Below, piece by piece: positions 34,586 to 64,000 of a stretch of 64,000 nucleotides of DNA. Every line of letters begins with the position of its first letter. Position 1 is the stretch's first letter. The DNA comes from Thereva unica (lineage: Eukaryota; Arthropoda; Insecta; Diptera; Therevidae). The position numbers and the translations under genes are program-made. The stretch spans positions 37,412,039 to 37,476,038 of the forward strand of contig OX465282.1 of NCBI GenBank assembly GCA_949987705.1, read 5' to 3'. The notes beneath the pieces are model-generated. The model was not told the origin of the DNA, made no database searches, and saw only the letters and a list, made by a program, of their open reading frames with translations.

Positions 34586-35458
34586 CCCTGCTTAGACGGT
34601 GCGCTTCAGCGCAAGTGCCTCACGAAATTTGCGGGCGCTGGGAGGTTTCGGGGCGGTGGGAAGTGGGTCTTGATCAGAAAGGGATTCACTTGCGCTTTTT
34701 TGGCGTTTTAATTTCATTTTGTTCCATCTTCGTGTTCCATTTCACTTTCGTTTCAGCCTTCTAAAGCCGCGTTTTTTTAATGAACTATGTAGGTCTTCTC
34801 CATACAAATCTCAAAACCCAGGTTTTGTCGGGGTTTCTACCGAGGTTTTGGGAAATTTCTTAATTCGCATATTGCTTACTTTCGGGGGTTGGCATGCTGC
34901 ATACTTTACTTTCGCGGATTGGCATGCTGCATACTTTCGGGTGTCGGAAAGACGTAATTTAAAAATAAAAACAACAGGAAAGTGATGAGAGCAAATTTAT
35001 AACAAATAATTGATTTTTTAGAAACATATTTATTATTCTCTAACGAGGATTTCTTGTAACAGTGCAATTTCGTCTTTCATCGGCATCGAAATAGGCGCTA
35101 CATGAAATTTCCCTTGTCGTTTTTTTAATGAACTCAAAGCTCTCAAAACCCAGTTCATTAAAAAAACACGGCTTTAAGTGAAAACACGTGCGAGAAAACT
35201 TTTAAGAAACGTTATTTTGGCAATTTACAAAAACACCACATCACTTTTCTTATTTTAAAAAACGGAAATACTCTGGATATCGCAAAAATTGTTATCACAC
35301 TTTATAAAAGATAGCGTAGATGGCAAATTATGCAAATTGTTTTTATTCCATTTGTTCCAGCTGTAAAGGAAGCGACTGGGCTCAAAGCGAATCGTCTAAA
35401 CAAATGTGCGCTTTGAGGCGACTCAAAGCGCGCGACAAATCGCAACATCTAAACAGGG
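34586..35458. mobile_element. Middle element of the nested structure
   Basis: CCCTGCTTAGACGGTGCGCT at the left pairs with the right end (AGCGCGCGAC... ACATCTAAACAGGG). GC-rich subterminal GCGC motifs on both sides. The target duplication is not clear. Confidence 0.6.
34763..35174. mobile_element. Inner element of the nested structure
   Basis: AAAGCCGCGTTTTTTTAATG and its near-perfect complement (one mismatch) at the right end. The interior has two tandem copies of GGCATGCTGCATACTTT. Confidence 0.65.
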
Positions 35459-35633
35459 TCTTAAACTTATAAATACACAAAAATGTAAATTTAAATCAAA
35501 GTAGCCTTTAAAGATAACTTTAACAAACGATTGAGTTGTGCAACTCATTTTTACAAACTGGAACTTTAACAACTTTGTTATTGTTCAAGTTAATTTTAAC
35601 AATAACTATAATCAATGATTTGGTGCAACTCAC

Positions 35634-36965
35634 GCCAAGGTTTCAACCCGCCAACTTAGTTATATCTAACAGGGTTACAAAAATACAAAGTAATATGTAA
35701 ACCTCTATCAAAAAAATTTCAAAACTAAATGTTACGATTTCCTCCTTCCATATGATTTTTGTTCGTCTATCCAAAACCCTTCTACAGCCAGACGTATTGA
35801 TAATTGCATGTCTTATTTATTTGTTTGAATTTTATTTTTTTAGATTTTATTGTTAGCATTTCACTTATTTGAAATATTTTTTAAGTAAATATAGCGAGTT
35901 AAATATTTAAATGTTAAAATGTATTTGCTCAATTTTTGATGAATAATTCCCATATTTAATTATTAATTGATTACTGCTTTTTTTATAAATAAATTCAAAT
36001 TAAGTTATTTATCTAAAAAAGAAAAAGCTTTAAAAAAATGTTATGGAAATTATGTTTTAAAAGGTTGTAAGGGAAATTTTTTTTCTTTAGTCAGATTTTC
36101 TTCAAACTTAGTAAAAAATACTCCTCACTATAAATAATGAAACACGTGTTTCAGGATTTTTCGAAATTCATCCCCTAAAGGGGTGAAATGGGGTTGAATA
36201 GGTTGTAAGGGGAATTTTATTTTCTTTAGTCAGATTTTCTACAAATCAATATAAATAAATGTATGGGTTCACTTACTTCCTTTGCCTATTGTATACATAT
36301 ATTTTAATGGGACCCCTAGATTATCAATAATATTGTGCACTATTATTGCCGGTCTAAGGATGATATTGAAAGATTGTCTGGTGCAAAGAAGGAAAACGTC
36401 AATATTTTGCTCAATATTATTGATGGTCTAGGGTTACTTAAAACAATGGTTTTTCAGGAGTAAACTCCAGTTACGGGTTGGAGATGACATGCTTTTTCTT
36501 TTTTATCTAAATTTAATATTCCAAAATCATTTATGCCGATTTATTCTTTCAGATTTCTTTTGTTTATGCTAGTTGTGTATAAAAGTCGAATAAATAAATT
36601 GAATTGAGCAAACAACCTGGACCTAAATCACTATACAACGCTTCGCGAAAGGCCGATCAATAGAGTCCTCTGGGCACGCTAGTTTACACACTAGCAAATA
36701 AACAACAACATATATGTTATTTGTGAAAAGCTGTCACGACCGGCTTTATTATTAGCTGTGAGATATAATTCTGTTTAAAGTGCATACATTGAATCCGTCC
36801 TTCCTATTACTGTGATGAACTCTAACCTTGAAAAATATAAATAAATTCCTCCTTTTCCAAATAAAATGAAATTGCCCTACACGCTATGCAAGGACAATGT
36901 CAAGTCGTGTACGCAAATGCAAGTTCGCATTTTTGACACAAAGTTTTCCAGCAAGATTAATCAAC
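35634..36965. other. AT-rich DNA with a two-copy tandem repeat
   Basis: A unit of about 138 bp beginning AGGTTGTAAGGG(G)AA and containing CTTTAGTCAGATTTTCT occurs at about 36060-36198 and again from 36199. No gene. Confidence 0.5.
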
Positions 36966-37055
36966 TTTTTTTTTATGTGAAAGACTAAGAGTTTCAGGAA
37001 AGGCCCTTTATCCTGTTGACAATCTATTTTCTTTGTATATACTGCAATGTCGAAC
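36966..37055 (-). mobile_element. 5'-truncated SINE copy
   Basis: Carries only the 3' end of the tRNA-derived SINE: poly-T, ATGTGAAAGACTA, AGGAAAGGCCCTTTAT and TTGACAATCTATTTTC, ending at TGTCGAAC. The 5' truncation is typical of target-primed reverse transcription. Confidence 0.85.
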
Positions 37056-37435
37056 TTACAACAGATGGTTTGGAAATAATTATGAAATATAATATTAGAT
37101 ATCTGAAAATTACAAAGAATAGGGTCTCAAAGATTAACTCATGATTTAAATAAATTGAAATTTATTCCAAGCAGAATCTTGTTAGCAAATTTTTATTAAA
37201 CTCAATAATATATTCATTCTTATTTTCCCATCAATGGAGTCTTGAATACGAAATAAATACACAAAATTAAATAAAATACCATATTTTTTAGTATATGGCA
37301 AAAAAAGGTACGAAACGAATTTAAAAAAAAAAATCTAAAAAAAGAGACTCGTACATCAAACTATGAAAAATTCATGTAAACATTTCTTTAAAGCAGCATG
37401 CAAATATACCTTAGCCATTTAATTTATGTGATGAG

Positions 37436-37441
37436 TTTATT
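37436..37441 (-). promoter_or_regulatory. Poly(A) signal for proximal eRF1 3' end
   Basis: A minus-strand AATAAA hexamer about 60 bp past the TAA of the proximal last exon. Its position suits cleavage of a short 3'UTR; the assignment is by motif only. Confidence 0.5.
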
Positions 37442-37499
37442 GCAGATTTAAAAGAATTTTTTTCATTATATTTATGATGTGGGGAAAAACATGTGTTAT

Positions 37500-58546
<21,047 letters not shown>

Positions 58547-58760
58547 TTTAATTAATTTCAAAATTTAACAGCGCTGAAAGTAAGGTGAAAAATCTCCAAT
58601 TTCTCGTGGCAAAAATATGGCGTTTCGGCGCACACAACTGTGATATTTACTTAAGTTGCATACGTCGTCAAGTGGAACTCGATGTCAGATTTTGACTGAC
58701 CAACTTCTTTAAACAAATGAAGAAAAGACTGACACACGGCGATCGGTGTTCAAATTAGTG
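58547..58760 (-). promoter_or_regulatory. eRF1 5' flank / 5'UTR region
   Basis: Sequence just upstream of the eRF1 start on the minus strand. It contains TCAGTC-type initiator-like matches about 150-200 bp before the ATG and a pyrimidine tract plus CAG about 25 bp before the ATG that could be a 3' splice site of a 5'UTR intron. No TATA box is convincing. The transcription start cannot be fixed from sequence alone. Confidence 0.3.
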
Positions 58761-58869
58761 AAAGGATTTTTTCGACGAATTTTAAATGATTTTAATGAAT
58801 ACATCAGCAAGATAAAAATTTTCCCGTTTCACACCATGTGCTGGTATACCAAAAAGACCATATAAATCA

Positions 58870-60050
58870 TTAAAGCTCGGGTTCGCTCAAGGTGGCAGTA
58901 TGGGCAACATATAATTCTAGTGCACTAATTCTTTCCAAAGTAAAGCCAAGTTCACAACCACATGGTTACACATGAAACTTAACACGCGTCTACACTAGCC
59001 ATGGGCATGGAAATTTCCATACGACATGGACAGTGTAGTGTAGACGCTGAATATTGGCCATTTTTAGTGGCAGAAATTATGGCAAACTTGATGGAAAGCG
59101 TTTATGGCCGACCATCAAATCTGCCATGAATTTGGCCATAATTTGACGATTGTTCAAACAATTATGGCAGATTCCTTAAAATTTAGTTGTATTGGGGTTC
59201 GCGTTTTTATAATTCTGAAAAAAATTTTGATTTGTAAACATTTCTGAAGAAGTGCCATTTTTTAAAATGAAAACTCTGCCATGAATTGCCCACCACCATT
59301 TCATTTGACAGTTCAATCCTAATATATGGCGATGGTGATGGCAAAAACTTTGGAATGTGTAGAAGCAGTGTAAAAGAAAAAGGAATGAATGTAAAAATTT
59401 CGACTTCAACTTTGCATTTTGACAGTTTCATACATTTTCTATAGTATTCACGTTCAGTTAACATATTCAATGCAGTAAGCGTTGCAGTAAACTTTGGCTG
59501 ACTTCGACTATGAAAAATTATGAAGTTGCTGCAAAAGTTACAGAACTACCAACACAACAATTCAATTTTGTCATTGTAGCCAAATTAGAAAACATAAATT
59601 GATTGAGTTTATTGTATGAAAAAATGTTCACAGGTAATATACGTAAAGGCCACAATCAATAAAAATAAATTGCTCCATTTATTCAAAATTTATAATTTCT
59701 GATATGCTATTTATTAAATGGTTATCGAAATTGTAAATAGTATCTGTCAAATTATTGCCTTTGAAGTTACTGAAATCAATGTGTTACCGCTGTGCAGCGA
59801 AGCCGACTTTACTGCAACGAAAGTCGAAGTTTCTGCATTCATTCTGTTTCAGGCATTACCCGAGAGCCAGACAAAAATTTGTCGGCAATAAATTGTTAAT
59901 TGAAATTTTGAATGTCAAAATTTTTATCGGCAGGGATTTCATTGCATTGCAATTTCATTCCTGCGAGAAAATTGCAGTAGACAGTTGTTCGTTTTTTGTA
60001 CTAATTTTCTTTAATTTAGTCATTTTGAAATATAAAAAATAGTTAACAGC
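58870..60050. repeat. Composite inverted-repeat region upstream of eRF1
   Basis: Small hairpin TCTACACTA/TAGTGTAGA (about 58990-59050). Repeated GCCATAATT/GCCATGAATT phrases at 59045-59170 and 59275. GTTGCAGTAAA near 59480 is inverted near 59810, flanked by GAATGAATG...TTTCGACTT blocks in inverted order (about 59376 and 59850). Probably decayed MITEs. No ORF with motifs. Confidence 0.45.
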
Positions 60051-60527
60051 TTCAACTTTTATTTTGTACAAAAAATTTATGTTAATTCCCACCAATTCAA
60101 TAATCTCGTGTCAAGTAATCATGTGTGTTTAGGATTTATCATTTCCGCCATTTTGTATTAATAAAAGTCTGAATTTCTTGCATATTCAACCCTAAAAATG
60201 AGAAATACAGGAAAATCCTTCGCGTGTATATTCCCTGTGAGCGAGCGTAGTGAAATCTGAAAGTCTCTCAACTGTCACATTGGGTTAGTTAGCTGCTTGT
60301 GTTCCCGCGTTTGGTGATACTTTTTTAACACGAGTTTTTGTATAAAGTTTTCCGAAATCATATTATCAAAACTAACTTAAAAAAAGAAAGAATTTATAAA
60401 GAATAATTTAAATTGTAATTAAAGTTAAAGCGAGTGAGTTTTCTGTGAAAAAAAGAAAATGAAGGGTGCAGTTTGTGAATGTAGGAATAAATCGAAATTT
60501 GCGCGAGAAAAATCATTCTTAAGGCTC
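60051..60527. other. No recognisable feature
   Basis: AT-rich intergenic DNA with no motif. Confidence 0.35.
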
Positions 60528-60868
60528 AAGCAGAACCAATTCGTTCCGTCCGTTTTTAAAAGTTGGAAATTTGACATTTCCATAAACTTTCCATGAGACG
60601 AACGGAACGGTAGCCACAATCAAGCGGACGAAATGTCAAAAAGAACAAAGGAAAAACGTGCGGAGCGGACGGAACGGATTGGTTCTGCTTCGGCCTTTAA
60701 AGGCTGAAGCAGAACCAATCCGTTCCGTCCGCTCCGCACGTTTTTCCTTTGTTCTTTTTGACATTCCGTCCGCTTGATTGTGGCTACCGTTCCGTTCGTC
60801 TCGTAAAAGTTTATGGAAATGTCAAATTTCCAACTTTGAAAAACGGACGGAACGGATTGGTTCTGCTT
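60528..60868. mobile_element. Two head-to-head MITE copies forming a 341-bp near-perfect hairpin
   Basis: Copy 1 (60528-60690) and copy 2 (60707-60868) each have termini AAGCAGAACCAAT(T/C)CGTTCC and complement. They are inverted to each other with only a few mismatches over about 160 bp, separated by the 16-bp near-palindrome CGGCCTTTAAAGGCTG. So four terminal repeats occur in 341 bp. No ORF. Confidence 0.9.
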
Positions 60869-61270
60869 GATCCTTTTGGTGAATGTGCTAAATCAAATAG
60901 TTCCTAAACGCATATATTAGATATTTACATTAATAAATATTTGAATCAGTGTGATAAATAGTCCAAAAATTGTATATTTTATTTGCTTGAATTTCTTTGT
61001 TTACATTAAGGGACCCAACGCAAAATTCAGGGGGATCAGCTGATTAAATTTCGGAATGACGCCGTGTAAAAAGTTCATTTCTGGGGGCAAGATTTTTTTT
61101 TAGATAACTAATCATTTGAACTCGCTCTTGCCCCTCCTCTATTCCACTCGGTTTTTACGCTTGTATTCAAATAACTCGCAAACCGTGGGTACTCATACTA
61201 AACGAATTGCACTACAACCTTAATTCGGCGAAGGCCCCTCCTGTAGTTTTTATTCTAAGATGCAGCCATT

Positions 61271-61629
61271 GGGCTGTTTCACACGAGCCGACGGCCAACC
61301 AACAGAAATCGGCTGTTATAGTCCATTCCCTTTTGAAACTCGACGAAAAGTCGCATGGGCTTTCACACGGGCCAATTTTTCCAACCAACTCTACGTGAAA
61401 ACGCTTTAGCTTATTGTTGTTGTTTTGTCTTTTCTCTTTCTTTTCTTTTTCCCAAAGGAATAAAAAACAACAACAACCACACAGCTGTCAAAAAGTCGTA
61501 TCGAAAATCGTGTGAGAAAGTTGAATGGAAAAATCTTCCCTCCCCATCGTCCTCTCTCACCCTCTTCTCTACAAATGACGTTTTCATACGATTTCTGTTG
61601 GTTGGCCGTCGGCTCGTGTGAAACAGCCC
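61271..61629. mobile_element. 359-bp MITE with ATT target duplication
   Basis: About 40-bp perfect terminal repeats beginning GGGCTGTTTCACACGAGCCG, flanked by ATT (61268-61270, 61630-61632). Subterminal GGGCTTTCACACGGGCC repeats the terminal motif. No ORF of its own. Confidence 0.9.
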
Positions 61630-61634
61630 ATTGC

Positions 61635-62115
61635 ATTTACAAATTTGTATGCAATATTGCAGCAGATGCTAGGCGATCAATTTTAATGCTGCAATGCAAT
61701 ATCGCAATTGAAAAATTAATCGTCTAGCCCCCGGGTTACCCCGTGTCTCCACGAGATAGATGTCAGTCAGACATTTCTGTCTTTCCAGATGGAATCGAAC
61801 AAACATTTATTTTTGACTGGGCACTTCCGTCAGGACTGAAGTTTTAATATTTCATTATTTGACAACTGTCTTACTGTGTGAGTCATTGATATGTCATTGA
61901 TGAAAGTATTTATAATGAGTACAAACTAAGCAAATTTATTAAAAAAATTTCATTATTATTTTATTTCATTATTTTCTCTAATTTTATTATATATTTAATA
62001 CTGCTAACAATTGCTTGTGTATCAAACTTCAATTCCCGAAATTTTAATTTTCGAAAAATTTGAAAGATGTCAAGACGGCAATGCCTAAACATATTTCAAG
62101 ACGTAGCCGCCTTGC
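61635..62115. other. No recognisable feature
   Basis: AT-rich sequence between the MITE and the LINE. Confidence 0.35.
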
Positions 62116-63300
62116 CATATTTTTTTTTATGTGGCAGTGCTAAGCTTATGAGTTACCCTTTGTACTACTAGTCCGTCGTGTCATTTGTCACGTCATGGTG
62201 AAATGTCTAGCAGTAAGCTTAGTACGGGGAGGGATGAGGGGGGGGGGGTATAGGTTAAGGGTTAAAAGGTAGGGGGGGGGGGTATTGAAGAAGGTGGTGA
62301 TGAACCCTGCGTTTGAACTCTTGGATGTTGTAGGAGCTCGGAAATACTGACTGCGAAATAATATTCCACAGTGGAGTTGTTCGATTAACAAACGAATTCA
62401 TATATTGTTGAGTGCGCGAAAGGGGGAGTTGCAGGTGAAGGGAATGAGACGAGTGGGCTAATCTGGTGCAGGCGGTGTCGAGAAGAGGCCGAATGTAGGA
62501 TTTATAAATAACAGCACGGGCCGATGGCTGGAGGGGGAACTTGCACCTCTTAAGAAATCCCAAGCACTGGGATGCTTGTTTGGCGATTTGGAATATGTGG
62601 TCATTCCATCGCAAGTCTTTGGCTAATGTCCCGCCTAAGATGTGTATGGATGGGTCGGCCATTAGTTGAACTCCATCCACTCTCAAGGGTGGAGCGGTGT
62701 TGAGCTTCTTTTTGGAGATAAGACAGTACTTGGTTTTGTCGGAGTTGAATTCAACACGATTCTTCTTTCCCCACTCTAGAATGAGTTCAATGTCGTTATT
62801 AATAGAGTTGAACATTAGTTCGTGATCATCAAGACAGGATCCGGCATGAGTCTGTCTTGTATCGAAGCTGTACGAATAACGCAGCGAAGCTGAGAAGTGG
62901 GTTGGAGGGGATTGAAAGAAGGTCATTTATAAATATAAGAAATAGGGCCGGTGATAAAATTGACCCCTGGGGTACCCCCGCAGAGTTCGGGTGGGATACG
63001 GATTTGACGCCATCCAATACCACCTTGATTGAACGGCCAGAAAGGAAACTCAATCCACTTCTGTAGAAGTGAGTCAACTCCAATAGTTTTGAGTTTAGCT
63101 AACAGGGCTGAGTGCCAAGCTCTATCGAAAGCCTTGGAGATATCCAGAGCAACCAGACTAGACTCACCGGATCCATGCAGACTACGGCTGAGGTGTTCTG
63201 TTTGTTGTCCTGCCATTGTAGTCTCCACGAAACATTTTCAGGCAATCTGGAAATGCCAGGACAGATATCTGAAAGATTTCTATCTCGTAGAGACACCGGG
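62116..63300 (-). mobile_element. LINE family A, 5'-truncated with RT lesions, 3' end present
   Basis: Minus-strand order: RT motif A VALDISKAFDRAWHSALL (about 63160), SGRSIKVVLDGVKSV, motif B AGVPQGSILSPALFLIFIND (62990-62940). The catalytic FADD box is lost at about 62880, where SFAALF replaces it and the frame shifts. Then WGKKNRVEFNSDKTKYCLIS, YKSYIRPLLDTA and, after an internal deletion, TRLAHSSHSLHLQLPLSRT to KRRVHHHLLQ. The 3'UTR has C-runs and ends in CTGCCACATAAA plus poly(A) (poly-T at 62120 on the plus strand), resembling the SINE tail. Confidence 0.9.
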
Positions 63301-64000
63301 TTAGTAACCTAGCGTCTGCACTTGCCATATATTATTGAATTGCTTGTGGTATTGCAATCAATGTCTGGTGCGGACAGGGTGAACTTGACCATATTTTATT
63401 GAAAGCAATTTATGGAAAGAAATATTTTCTTCATTTTCTTTATGTGTTTCAATAAAGTTGGCAAGAAATGTGACATTTATCGCTGCAAAATGAGGGAGTT
63501 GAAGTTAACATCGAATTTTTACCTTCCTTCTAAGAATGGATACACCCAAAATGATGGCTGCTTTCGGCTGTTGCTGTTCTATTTTTTTCTAATCAAGCAA
63601 AATTTTGTACAACTCTTTGTTGTTTTCTCCTTAATGTCCTAAACATAATGCGCATACGGGAGACAAAATACACGATACAAAATGTGTCAAAATATTTACA
63701 CCTGAAAGTAAGTGCAAGCGCTCACACTTCGCATACAAGATACAAGAAACATTTTATACCAGATACAAAAATAGATTTAATTCTATTTTTGTATCTCGTA
63801 TCCGAGTTTTACTTGGTTGACATGCGCTTGTTGAATTGTTTAAATGTTTTTAAGACCTTTATTTGGCATTTCAGGCATAATCAACACAAATAATGCAATT
63901 TTAAGTGCTTTCATTCGAGTTATTAATTTCAGCTGGTCCATTAATACAAATTGTGTATACTGCCTTATTGTGAGCAGGTCAGCGATTTGTCTGCCGTGGT
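63301..64000. other. AT-rich end of window
   Basis: A short palindrome ATACAAAAATAGA...TCTATTTTTGTAT lies at about 63765-63800, with more ATACAAAAT/AGATACAA phrases around it. No gene. Confidence 0.4.

Larger units (their letters stand above)
34360..35633. mobile_element. Outer element of a three-layer nested inverted-repeat structure
   Basis: GTGAGTTGCACCAA at the left and TTGGTGCAACTCAC at the right are inverted, with further TTTAACA-rich and TGCACCG/GTGCAACT pairing inside each end. Another inverted-repeat element (34586-35458) lies within. No ORF. Confidence 0.65.

Noticed and set aside
34719..34985. 88-residue ORF inside the nested inverted-repeat structure
   Set aside because: It spans the border of the inner element and reads through its tandem GGCATGCTGCATACTTT copies; no coding motif.

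Overview
The window is nuclear DNA from an animal, almost certainly an insect. It is AT-rich, intron-bearing and dominated by transposable elements (TEs) of eukaryotic types: hAT, Tc1/mariner, PIF/Harbinger, TTAA-target elements, non-LTR LINEs, Gypsy and BEL/Pao LTR fragments, and a tRNA-derived SINE. I cannot name the species. No bacterial or viral gene cluster, CRISPR array or operon is present.

Only one host gene is convincing: eukaryotic peptide chain release factor 1 (eRF1/ETF1), on the minus strand. Eight coding exons lie at 58546-58461, 54916-54741, 54684-54461, 38622-38377, 38324-38169, 38105-37908, 37851-37704 and 37579-37500. They join in phase to a 437-residue protein with the GTS, NIKS, YxCxxxF and GGQ motifs. 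A second, phase-compatible last exon lies about 25 kb further downstream at 12821-12739. It encodes the same first ten residues and then a different acidic tail, which suggests two alternative C-termini. If it is used, the transcription unit covers about 46 kb and most TEs here are intronic.

Layout. 0-3.2 kb: broken DUF4371/ZMYM1-like (hAT-derived) gene, minus strand, with a 954-bp MITE inserted. 3.4-7.3 kb: one hAT element with 8-bp target duplications, carrying a foldback repeat, a TTAA element and a dead Tc1 copy that itself holds a MITE. 8.1-9.5 kb: foldback repeat and deleted Harbinger. 9.9-11.2 kb: dead Gypsy pol. 11.7-12.3 kb: MITE. 12.7 kb: distal eRF1 exon. 13.3-16.6 kb: Jockey-like LINE with a TTAA MITE. 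17-23 kb: RTE-like LINE pieces, a possible Transib-like end, Tc1 pieces, an unknown ORF. 23.1-23.5 kb: SINE. 25-31.6 kb: LINE pieces and two copies of an unclassified 1.4-kb repeat with different nested transposons. 32.5-37 kb: RTE piece, nested inverted-repeat elements, AT-rich DNA. 37.5-38.6 kb: eRF1 exons 4-8. 38.9-54.4 kb (eRF1 intron 3): SINE, two related LINEs, hairpin, BEL/Pao gag and integrase, another LINE split by a 2.25-kb foldback element. 54.5-58.5 kb: eRF1 exons 1-3 and a nearly full Tc1-like element. 58.6-64 kb: upstream DNA with hairpins, MITEs and a LINE whose 3' end resembles the SINE tail.

Many insertion calls rest on direct evidence: matching terminal inverted repeats, target-site duplications, and in several cases restoration of a coding frame or of the sequence of a paralogous empty site when the insert is mentally removed. 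All similarity calls were made by eye; no search was run.
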